Source: Pseudomonas sp. BN411 (GTDB lineage: Bacteria; Pseudomonadota; Gammaproteobacteria; Pseudomonadales; Pseudomonadaceae). From it: 64,000 bases of DNA. The position numbers were made by a program, and so were the translations under genes. The notes under the pieces are model-generated. The model was given only the letters and a program-made list of their open reading frames with translations, searched no databases and had not been told where the DNA came from. The DNA lies in assembly GCF_029871235.1 (NCBI RefSeq), contig NZ_SSOM01000068.1, positions 62,001-126,000 on the forward strand, read 5' to 3'. Of this stretch, positions 57,807 through 64,000 are shown one piece after another (the stretch's first letter is position 1; each line of letters begins with the position of its first letter).

Positions 57807-59681
57807 TCAGAAGCGTTCGATGCTCGCTTTATCTTCCAGCTGACGACGGAACGCAGCGAAGTCCTGCTGGCCACTGCGCGAAGCCAGGAAGCGGCTGTAC
57901 ATCGCCTTCTCCTGCTCGGAGAGCTTCTCTTCCGACTGGTTCACACCATTCAGGCGGACCACTACGTAATCGCCATTGTTCAGCTTCACGCCGGAGAATT
58001 CCGGCTTGTCGGCTGCAGTCGGCTTGGCCATGCGGAACAGCGCCTGCAGCAACACCGGGTCTACACCTTCCTGGCTGCGAGTAGCGGCTTCTACCACCTG
58101 CCAGGACTGACCTTCCTGCGCCTGCTCGACCGGGGTCTTGCCTTCACGCAGGCTGGCGATCAGAGCGTCACCCTTGGTCTTGGCAGCTTCGCTGGCCTTC
58201 TGGCCCTGCAGATGCTGGCGAATGCTGTCGCTGACCTTGTCCAATGCCAACTGCTCAGGCTTCTTGTGCTCTTTCGCGCGCAGGACAACGACGGTATCCG
58301 GATCCAGTTCGATGGCCGAGCTGTTGGCGCCGTCTTCCAGCACTTCCGGACTGAAGGCAGCCTGGAGCACCTGACGATTGGAAGTCAGGCCTTCACCACC
58401 TTCACGACCGAAGGGTGCGCTGGTCTTCACTTCCAGGTTCAGTTCCTGGGCCGGCTGGGCAAGGTCGGATGCCTCGAATGCGGCATCTTCCAGCTCCTTG
58501 CTCACCTCGACGAAGCGCTGCTCGACCTGCTGGGCCTTGATGTCATGCTCAAGCTTCGGCTTCAGGCTCTCGAAGCTCGGCACATCAGGTGCCTGCACGC
58601 CCAGCAGCTTGATCAGGTGCCAGCCGTACTGGGTACGCACCGGGGCAGAAACATCACCCTGCTTCAGCGCGTACAGCGACTCTTCGAACGCGGGCTCGTA
58701 GACGCCAGGACCGGCGAAGCCGAGATCACCGCCATTGGCAGCAGAACCCGAATCGTCGGAGAACTCCTTGGCCAGGGCAGCGAAGTCTTCGCCCTTGTCC
58801 AGGCGCTGCTTGATCTGCTCGATCTTGGCCTTGGCCTGCTCTTCGTTCAGCTTGTCATTGACCTCCACCAGGATGTGGGCGGCCTGACGCTGTTCAGCAA
58901 GGTTGCCGATCTCTTTCTGGTACTGAGCCTGGAGGTCTTCTTCCTTGGCTTCGACCTGGCTGAAGAAGGCGGACTTCTTCAGTTCGACGTACTCGATCAC
59001 CACCTGCTCGGGACTCATGAACTGGTCGGCATGACCGTCGTAGTACGCCTTGACCTCGTCATCGGAAACGCTGACCGCAGCCGGGTCGGCCTTCAGGGTC
59101 AGGGTCGCGAAATCGCGGGTCTGCTTTTCCAGGCGAGCGAAGGCATCAACCTCAGCATCAGTCACGAAACCGCTACCAGCCAGACCGGCGCGCAGTTGGC
59201 CGATGAGCATTTCCTGCTCCAGCATCTGGCGGAACTGCAGGCGGTTGTAGTTCATCTGGCGAATGACCTGATCGAAGCGGTCGGCGTTGAACTTGCCGTC
59301 CACCTGGAATTCCGGCGTCTGCAGGATGAGCTGGTCAATGGAGCCCTGCGAGAAGGCGAAATCGGCATCCTTGGCGCCTTGCAGCAGGAGCTTGCGCTCG
59401 ATCAGGCCTTTCAGGGCGGCCTCGCGCAGCAACTTCTCATCCAGCAGGGATGCGTCGAAGTCCTTGCCCAGTTGCTGTTGCAGCTGTCGGCGCTGCATGT
59501 TCACAGCTTCGCTCAGCTGGTCCAGGGTGATTTCGTCACCGTTGACCTCGGCCGCGTTCTGGCGATTGCTAGTGGCATTGAAGATGGCGTCGAAGCCGGT
59601 CAGCGCCAGCAGCGCGATGATGACGCCAATAATGGTTTTGGCAATCCACCCCTGTGAATTGTCCCGTATGTTCTGCAGCAT
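57807..59681 (-). CDS. ppiD: Peptidyl-prolyl isomerase / periplasmic chaperone PpiD
   Basis: The 624-residue protein has one N-terminal membrane helix (~15-33, IIGVIIALLALTGFDAIF), a SurA-like N-terminal region, and a parvulin domain around residues 265-360 (AAHILVEVND, FAALAKEFSDDSGS, GGDLGF, APVRTQYGWHLIKL). It is anchored at the Sec exit and helps outer-membrane protein folding. The ATG at 59681 (MLQNIRDNSQGW) has GGGGGA four bases upstream. A tRNA-like element and a terminator separate it from hupB. Confidence 0.94.
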   Translation of the reverse strand: MLQNIRDNSQGWIAKTIIGVIIALLALTGFDAIFNATSNRQNAAEVNGDEITLDQLSEAVNMQRRQLQQQLGKDFDASLLDEKLLREAALKGLIERKLLLQGAKDADFAFSQGSIDQLILQTPEFQVDGKFNADRFDQVIRQMNYNRLQFRQMLEQEMLIGQLRAGLAGSGFVTDAEVDAFARLEKQTRDFATLTLKADPAAVSVSDDEVKAYYDGHADQFMSPEQVVIEYVELKKSAFFSQVEAKEEDLQAQYQKEIGNLAEQRQAAHILVEVNDKLNEEQAKAKIEQIKQRLDKGEDFAALAKEFSDDSGSAANGGDLGFAGPGVYEPAFEESLYALKQGDVSAPVRTQYGWHLIKLLGVQAPDVPSFESLKPKLEHDIKAQQVEQRFVEVSKELEDAAFEASDLAQPAQELNLEVKTSAPFGREGGEGLTSNRQVLQAAFSPEVLEDGANSSAIELDPDTVVVLRAKEHKKPEQLALDKVSDSIRQHLQGQKASEAAKTKGDALIASLREGKTPVEQAQEGQSWQVVEAATRSQEGVDPVLLQALFRMAKPTAADKPEFSGVKLNNGDYVVVRLNGVNQSEEKLSEQEKAMYSRFLASRSGQQDFAAFRRQLEDKASIERF

Positions 59682-59744
59682 GGGTCCCCCAGAAACGGTT
59701 GCATGGGATCGCAACCGAGTAACGCGGGTAGAGTATCCGAATAT

Positions 59745-59775
59745 GAGAAAGGCGCATCCAAGGATGCGCCTTCTC
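59745..59775 (-). terminator. Terminator after hupB and the tRNA-like element
   Basis: AAGGCGCATCC/GGATGCGCCTT is an 11-bp stem with a two-base loop, followed on the minus strand by a short T run (TTTCTC). It ends any hupB readthrough before ppiD. Confidence 0.85.
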
Positions 59776-59781
59776 GTAGCT

Positions 59782-59844
59782 TGCGGAGTCTGAGATTCGA
59801 ACTCTCTGGTGGTAGGAAGTAACCCTTCGCATCCACCACTCCGC
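59782..59844 (-). ncRNA. tRNA-like element, possibly a degenerate tRNA
   Basis: Read on the minus strand, these 63 nt begin GCGGAGT and end ACTCCGC plus A, a perfect 7-bp acceptor-type stem with discriminator A. Next to the 3' arm is GAG-TTCGAAT-CTC, a T-arm with the universal loop but only three good pairs. The middle does not form D and anticodon arms; it folds as GGTGG/CCACC enclosing GAAG/CTTC. No CCA is encoded. It lies between hupB and ppiD on their strand. A functional tRNA is unlikely; a remnant or a structural RNA is inferred. Confidence 0.55.
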
Positions 59845-59893
59845 TATCGGGCCAGGCTGAACCCGGCCCGGTCGGGCAGAGCCCGAAAGACGC

Positions 59894-60166
59894 TTAGTTG
59901 ACGGCGTCTTTCAGAGCTTTGCCGGCCTTGAAGCCAGGAATCTTGGCAGCAGCGATCTTGATCGGCTTGCCAGTCTGCGGATTGCGGCCAGTACGAGCAG
60001 CACGCTCTTTAACAGCAAAAGTACCGAAGCCAACCAGCACTACGGAGTCACCGGCCTTCAGAGCGCCAGTAACGGATTCGATAACTGCGTCCAGCGCGCG
60101 GCCAGCTACAGCTTTCGGGATGTCAGCAGATGCGGCGATAGCATCGATCAGTTCCGACTTGTTCAC
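59894..60166 (-). CDS. hupB: DNA-binding protein HU-beta
   Basis: The 90-residue protein begins [16 protein letters not shown] and has the arm signature [20 protein letters not shown] (~55-74), the classic HU fold. It bends and compacts DNA. The GTG start at 60166 has AAGGGGA seven bases upstream. A strong promoter lies ~95-125 bases before it, and the tRNA-like element lies 49 bases after its stop. Confidence 0.97.
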   Translation of the reverse strand: MNKSELIDAIAASADIPKAVAGRALDAVIESVTGALKAGDSVVLVGFGTFAVKERAARTGRNPQTGKPIKIAAAKIPGFKAGKALKDAVN

Positions 60167-60247
60167 TCTTAAGTCCCCTTATTTCTGTTGAGTTGTTTCT
60201 TAGTTGTTTGGTGTAAGCAAAGCGGGTGCTGGATGGCCTGCTAACAC

Positions 60248-60264
60248 ATAAGAGCCGCTCTTAT
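60248..60264. promoter_or_regulatory. 17-bp palindrome over the hupB -10
   Basis: ATAAGAGC-C-GCTCTTAT is a perfect inverted repeat with one central base. It overlaps four bases of the hupB -10 hexamer, a position suited to a repressor or to an early transcript hairpin. Confidence 0.5.
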
Positions 60265-60289
60265 AACAAGGGCTCTAAAAATGTGTCAA
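60261..60289 (-). promoter_or_regulatory. hupB sigma-70 promoter
   Basis: On the minus strand TTGACA (complement of 60284-60289) is a perfect -35. After a 17-base spacer comes TTATAA (60261-60266), a good -10. It also lies just after the lon stop. Confidence 0.75.
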
Positions 60290-60302
60290 GAAAGCCCCCC
60301 GG

Positions 60303-62699
60303 CTAATGCGTGCTGATTCGCTCCTTGGAATCAGTCTCGCGCTTGTCATCCTTTGCAACCATCTCCGGAGCCGCATCGGGCAAGGGCTCCGGGGCGTATT
60401 GCAGCGCAATTTGCAGGACCTCGTCAATCCATTTAACTGGTTTAATCGCCAAGTCTTGCTTGATATTTTCGGGAATTTCTTTCAAATCCCGCACATTCTC
60501 TTCGGGAATGATCACGGTCTTGATTCCACCACGATGTGCGGCCAGTAATTTCTCTTTCAAGCCACCAATCGCGAGCACCTGTCCGCGCAGAGTGATTTCC
60601 CCCGTCATAGCCACATCGGCACGAACCGGAATCTGCGTCATGGCCGAAACCAGGGCGGTGCACATGCCAATACCGGCACTCGGACCATCCTTCGGAGTAG
60701 CGCCTTCCGGCATATGGATGTGAATGTCGCGCTTTTCGTGGAAATCAGCCGGAATACCCAGGCTCTTCGCGCGGCTACGCACCACGGTCAGAGCTGCGGT
60801 GATGGATTCGGCCATCACGTCACCCAGCGAACCGGTCTTAGTCAGCTGGCCCTTGCCGGGAACGACCGCCGCTTCGATAGTCAGCAGTTCGCCGCCAACC
60901 TGAGTCCAGGCGAGGCCAGTCACCTGACCGATCTGATCCTGCTGCTCGGCCAGTCCGTAACGGTATTTGCGAACGCCCAGATAGTGCTCGAGCGATTCGG
61001 CAGTGACCTGAACCGCAAAGCGCTTCTCACGAGCGTGCTCCTTCACAGCCTTGCGGCAAACCTTCGCGAGCTGGCGCTCGAGGCTACGCACGCCGGCTTC
61101 GCGGGTGTAGTAACGAATGATGTCGCGAATGGCTGCTTCGTCGAATTCCAGCTCGCCCTTCTTCAGGCCGTTGGCCTTGGTCTGCTTGGGCGCGAGGTAT
61201 TTGACCGCGATGTTGACCTTTTCGTCCTCGGTGTAACCCGGCAGCCGGATCACTTCCATACGGTCCAGCAACGGAGCCGGAATGTTCATGGAGTTGGCGG
61301 TGCACAGGAACATCACATCCGAGAGGTCGTAGTCGACTTCCAGGTAGTGGTCGTTAAAATTGTGGTTCTGCTCGGGGTCGAGTACTTCCAGCAGTGCAGA
61401 TGCCGGATCTCCGCGCATGTCACTGCCCATCTTGTCGATTTCATCGAGAAGGAACAGCGGGTTGCGCACGCCAACCTTGGTCATCTTTTGAATCAGACGA
61501 CCCGGCATGGAGCCGATGTAGGTGCGGCGGTGACCACGGATCTCGGCCTCGTCACGCACGCCACCCAGGGCCATGCGCACGAACTTGCGATTGGTGGCAC
61601 GGGCGATGGACTCGGCCAGCGAGGTCTTGCCGACACCAGGCGGTCCTACCAGGCAGAGCACCGGGCCCTTGACCTTCTTCACGCGCTTCTGCACGGCGAG
61701 GTATTCGAGGATACGTTCCTTCACCTCTTCCAGGCCGTAATGGTCGGCGTCGAGGATATCCTCGGCCTTCGCCAGATCCAGGCGGACCTTGCTCTCGGCC
61801 TTCCACGGCACATTGACCAGCCAATCGATGTAGGAACGCACCACGGTCGCTTCAGCGGACATCGGCGACATCTGCTTCAGCTTGTTCAGTTCGGCGTTGG
61901 CCTTGGCCAGCGCTTCCTTGGTCAGGCCAGCGTTGTCGATACGCTTCTTCAGCTCCTCGACTTCGTTGTGACCTTCGTCGATATCGCCGAGCTCTTTCTG
62001 AATGGCCTTCATCTGCTCATTCAGGTAGTACTCGCGCTGGCTGCGCTCCATCTGTTTCTTGACGCGGCCGCGGATGCGCTTCTCGACCTGCAGCAGGTCA
62101 ATCTCGGCATCCAGCAGCGCCAGGACGTGCTCGACGCGCTCGGACAGGTCGGTCAGCTCGAGGATTTCCTGCTTCTGCTCGATCTTCAGCGCCATGTGAG
62201 CAGCCATGGTATCTACCAGGCGGCCCGGCTCGTCGATGCTGTTCAGCGAAGAAAGGACTTCAGAGGGCACCTTCTTACCCAGCTGTACGTACTGTTCGAA
62301 CTGGCTGAGCAGGCTACGGATGAATACCTCGGATTCGCGCTCACCCGCATCGACTTCGTCGACCAGGCTGACTTCAGCGCGGCAATGGCCGTCGACCTCG
62401 ATGAATCGCTCGATGGAACCGCGCTGCTCGCCCTCAACCAGCACCTTCACGGTGCCGTCCGGCAGCTTGAGCAGTTGAAGTACGGTGGCGACGGTACCCA
62501 TGCGATACAGAGCATCTTCGCCCGGATCGTCATCGGCGGGGTTCTTCTGGGCAACCAGGAGAATCTGCTTGTCCCCCGTCATTGCCGCTTCGAGAGCCTC
62601 GATGGATTTCTCACGCCCTACGAACAGCGGGATGACCATGTGCGGATAAACCACGACATCGCGCAATGGCAGGAGAGGTAATTCGGCAGTCGTATTCAT
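60303..62699 (-). CDS. lon: ATP-dependent protease Lon
   Basis: The 798-residue protein has an N-terminal substrate-binding domain (~8-200), an AAA+ module with Walker [10 protein letters not shown] near residue 352, and a C-terminal Ser-Lys protease domain. The Ser is in [11 protein letters not shown] (Ser674) and the Lys lies ~43 residues later in [11 protein letters not shown]. It degrades misfolded and regulatory proteins. A sigma-32-like promoter lies upstream. It is 133 bases after clpX on the same strand. Confidence 0.97.
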   Translation of the reverse strand: MNTTAELPLLPLRDVVVYPHMVIPLFVGREKSIEALEAAMTGDKQILLVAQKNPADDDPGEDALYRMGTVATVLQLLKLPDGTVKVLVEGEQRGSIERFIEVDGHCRAEVSLVDEVDAGERESEVFIRSLLSQFEQYVQLGKKVPSEVLSSLNSIDEPGRLVDTMAAHMALKIEQKQEILELTDLSERVEHVLALLDAEIDLLQVEKRIRGRVKKQMERSQREYYLNEQMKAIQKELGDIDEGHNEVEELKKRIDNAGLTKEALAKANAELNKLKQMSPMSAEATVVRSYIDWLVNVPWKAESKVRLDLAKAEDILDADHYGLEEVKERILEYLAVQKRVKKVKGPVLCLVGPPGVGKTSLAESIARATNRKFVRMALGGVRDEAEIRGHRRTYIGSMPGRLIQKMTKVGVRNPLFLLDEIDKMGSDMRGDPASALLEVLDPEQNHNFNDHYLEVDYDLSDVMFLCTANSMNIPAPLLDRMEVIRLPGYTEDEKVNIAVKYLAPKQTKANGLKKGELEFDEAAIRDIIRYYTREAGVRSLERQLAKVCRKAVKEHAREKRFAVQVTAESLEHYLGVRKYRYGLAEQQDQIGQVTGLAWTQVGGELLTIEAAVVPGKGQLTKTGSLGDVMAESITAALTVVRSRAKSLGIPADFHEKRDIHIHMPEGATPKDGPSAGIGMCTALVSAMTQIPVRADVAMTGEITLRGQVLAIGGLKEKLLAAHRGGIKTVIIPEENVRDLKEIPENIKQDLAIKPVKWIDEVLQIALQYAPEPLPDAAPEMVAKDDKRETDSKERISTH

Positions 62700-62755
62700 G
62701 GTATCAGCTCTACGGCGGCCCTCAGGCCGTAAACAGATGGGAAAACCCTTGGCCC

Positions 62756-62786
62756 TAAGATGGGGTTAGGTCAGGGAAAAAACAAG
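62756..62786 (-). promoter_or_regulatory. Sigma-32-like heat-shock promoter of lon
   Basis: On the minus strand CTTGTTT is followed after 14 bases by CCCCATCTTA. This is close to the sigma-32 consensus CTTGAAA-N13-15-CCCCATnT. It starts ~57-87 bases before the lon ATG and after the clpX terminator. Confidence 0.6.
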
Positions 62787-62802
62787 CTTTGAGGCAGCAA
62801 AT

Positions 62803-62828
62803 ACAAAGGGGCCCGTAGGCCCCTTTGT
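62803..62828 (-). terminator. clpX terminator
   Basis: ACAAAGGGGCC/GGCCCCTTTGT stem with a four-base loop, four bases after the clpX stop on the minus strand. The T content after it is modest. Confidence 0.8.
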
Positions 62829-62832
62829 TTCA

Positions 62833-64000
62833 TCAAGCGTCAGGCGCCGCCTTGGCAGGCTGCTCGTTGTTCTCGTAGATCAACAGAGGCTTGGACGATC
62901 CTTCGATGACACTTTCGTCGATGACTACCTTGCTTACATCTGTTTGAGAGGGAATCTCATACATGGTGTCGAGCAGGATACCTTCGAGAATGGAACGCAG
63001 GCCACGAGCACCGGTCTTGCGCTCCAGCGCCCGATGGGCGACGGCTTTCAGCGCATCCGGACGGAACTCGAGGTCAACGCCCTCCATTTCGAACAGTTTG
63101 GCGTACTGCTTGGTCAGCGCGTTCTTCGGCTCGGTGAGGATCTGCATCAGGGCAGCCTCGTCCAGCTCGTCGAGGGTGGCGATGACCGGCAGGCGGCCTA
63201 CGAACTCCGGAATCAGGCCGAACTTCACCAGATCTTCCGGTTCCACTTCGCGGAGGGCTTCGCCCACCTTCTTGCCGAGGTCCTTGCTGCGAACTTCGGC
63301 ATTGAAGCCGATTCCACCCCTGGTGGAGCGATTCTGGATCACCTTTTCCAGGCCAGCGAACGCGCCACCGCAAATGAACAGGATGTTGCGGGTATCGACC
63401 TGCAGGAACTCCTGTTGCGGGTGCTTGCGCCCACCTTGCGGCGGTACCGAGGCAACAGTGCCTTCGATCAGCTTCAGCAAGGCCTGCTGCACGCCTTCAC
63501 CCGATACGTCACGGGTAATGGACGGGTTATCGGACTTGCGGGAAATCTTGTCGATTTCGTCGATGTAGACGATGCCCATCTGGGCCTTCTCGACGTCGTA
63601 ATCACACTTCTGCAGCAGCTTCTGGATGATGTTTTCGACGTCCTCACCAACGTAGCCAGCCTCGGTGAGGGTGGTGGCGTCGGCGATGGTGAACGGTACG
63701 TTGAGCAGACGTGCCAGGGTTTCAGCCAGCAGGGTCTTGCCGGAGCCGGTGGGGCCGATCAGCAGGATGTTGCTCTTGCCCAGTTCGACGTCATCTTTCT
63801 TGTCGCGCTGGTTAAGACGCTTGTAGTGGTTGTACACCGCTACCGCGAGCACCTTCTTCGCACGCTCCTGGCCAATCACGTACTGGTCGAGGATGGTACG
63901 GATTTCCTTGGGTGCGGGCAGTTTGTGCGCACTGCTTTCGGCCTGGGCTTCCTGCACCTCCTCGCGGATGATGTCGTTGCACAGGTCGACGCACTCGTCG
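62833..64000 (-). CDS. clpX: ClpX, ATPase of the ClpXP protease (5' end outside window)
   Basis: The frame is open to the right edge; about 389 codons are present and the first ~35-40 residues are missing. What remains begins within the zinc-binding domain ([14 protein letters not shown], its last two Cys). It continues with Walker A GPTGSGKT, Walker [10 protein letters not shown], the sensor region [20 protein letters not shown] and the ClpP-docking IGF in RGGIGF. The GTG inside this frame at 63957 is not the start. It unfolds tagged proteins for ClpP. A terminator separates it from lon. Confidence 0.96.
   Translation of the reverse strand, partial: DECVDLCNDIIREEVQEAQAESSAHKLPAPKEIRTILDQYVIGQERAKKVLAVAVYNHYKRLNQRDKKDDVELGKSNILLIGPTGSGKTLLAETLARLLNVPFTIADATTLTEAGYVGEDVENIIQKLLQKCDYDVEKAQMGIVYIDEIDKISRKSDNPSITRDVSGEGVQQALLKLIEGTVASVPPQGGRKHPQQEFLQVDTRNILFICGGAFAGLEKVIQNRSTRGGIGFNAEVRSKDLGKKVGEALREVEPEDLVKFGLIPEFVGRLPVIATLDELDEAALMQILTEPKNALTKQYAKLFEMEGVDLEFRPDALKAVAHRALERKTGARGLRSILEGILLDTMYEIPSQTDVSKVVIDESVIEGSSKPLLIYENNEQPAKAAPDA

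Noticed and set aside
59600-59839. 79-codon ORF across the ppiD start and tRNA-like element
   Set aside because: It overlaps a certain gene, the terminator and the structured RNA; no family resemblance.
60714-62681. 655-codon plus-strand ORF opposite lon
   Set aside because: Antisense shadow of a certain gene; no ribosome site and no family resemblance.

Overview
The window is a chromosomal segment of a Pseudomonas species. The evidence is the gene order clpX-lon-hupB-ppiD / fabI-npp operon / mltD / gloB / rnhA / dnaQ / ldcA / nhaB / fimL / nudC / cysI / metH / cti / nfuA. From memory, and not checked here, this follows Pseudomonas aeruginosa PAO1 from about PA1802 to PA1848 in reverse. Codon use is GC-rich throughout except one AT-rich block at about 39.1-43.9 kb. 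A Pseudomonas-type REP (27797) and several palindromic intergenic repeats agree with the genus. No integrase, transposase, rRNA, CRISPR array or ordinary tRNA was found.

Layout, 0-25 kb. The left edge carries a lipoprotein with a C39-peptidase fold whose catalytic residues are replaced, then a conserved short protein, a GlxA-type AraC regulator, a DUF1272 protein and an MFS transporter. Next come nfuA (Fe-S maturation), cti (cis/trans fatty-acid isomerase), metH behind a perfect MetR-type box, DUF1883, a lipoprotein, an RlmN/Cfr-family radical SAM paralogue, DUF2970 and a periplasmic binding protein. A 37-residue membrane peptide precedes cysI and its DUF934 partner. A divergent tetR / alpha-beta hydrolase pair has a striking double operator. 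It is followed by a napEDABC periplasmic nitrate reductase operon without napF, and by sohB.

25-39 kb is housekeeping and fatty-acid/amino-acid metabolism: histidine phosphatase, SCP2-like protein, APH/ACAD10-like kinase, SDR, a REP-rich gap, TauE/SafE exporter, nudC, fimL (twitching and cAMP regulation), dienoyl-CoA isomerase, nhaB, and the lysine decarboxylase ldcA with its permease, followed by dnaQ.

39.0-43.9 kb is an AT-rich accessory block inserted between dnaQ and rnhA. It holds a LysR regulator divergent from a class II aldolase-like gene, an amino-acid-type binding protein and a fused permease-ATPase. Its substrate is unknown and it is the least explained gene cluster in the window.

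44-64 kb is again core: rnhA, a methyltransferase, gloB, mltD, an HDOD-GAF protein, the nppA1A2BCD peptide/nucleoside-antibiotic uptake operon running into fabI, then the proteostasis cluster clpX-lon-hupB-ppiD. Between hupB and ppiD lies a 63-nt tRNA-like element with a perfect 7-bp acceptor stem and a TTCGAAT T-loop, but no normal D and anticodon arms. It is the most unusual RNA-like feature here. hupB has a strong sigma-70 promoter with a 17-bp palindrome on its -10, and lon has a sigma-32-like promoter.
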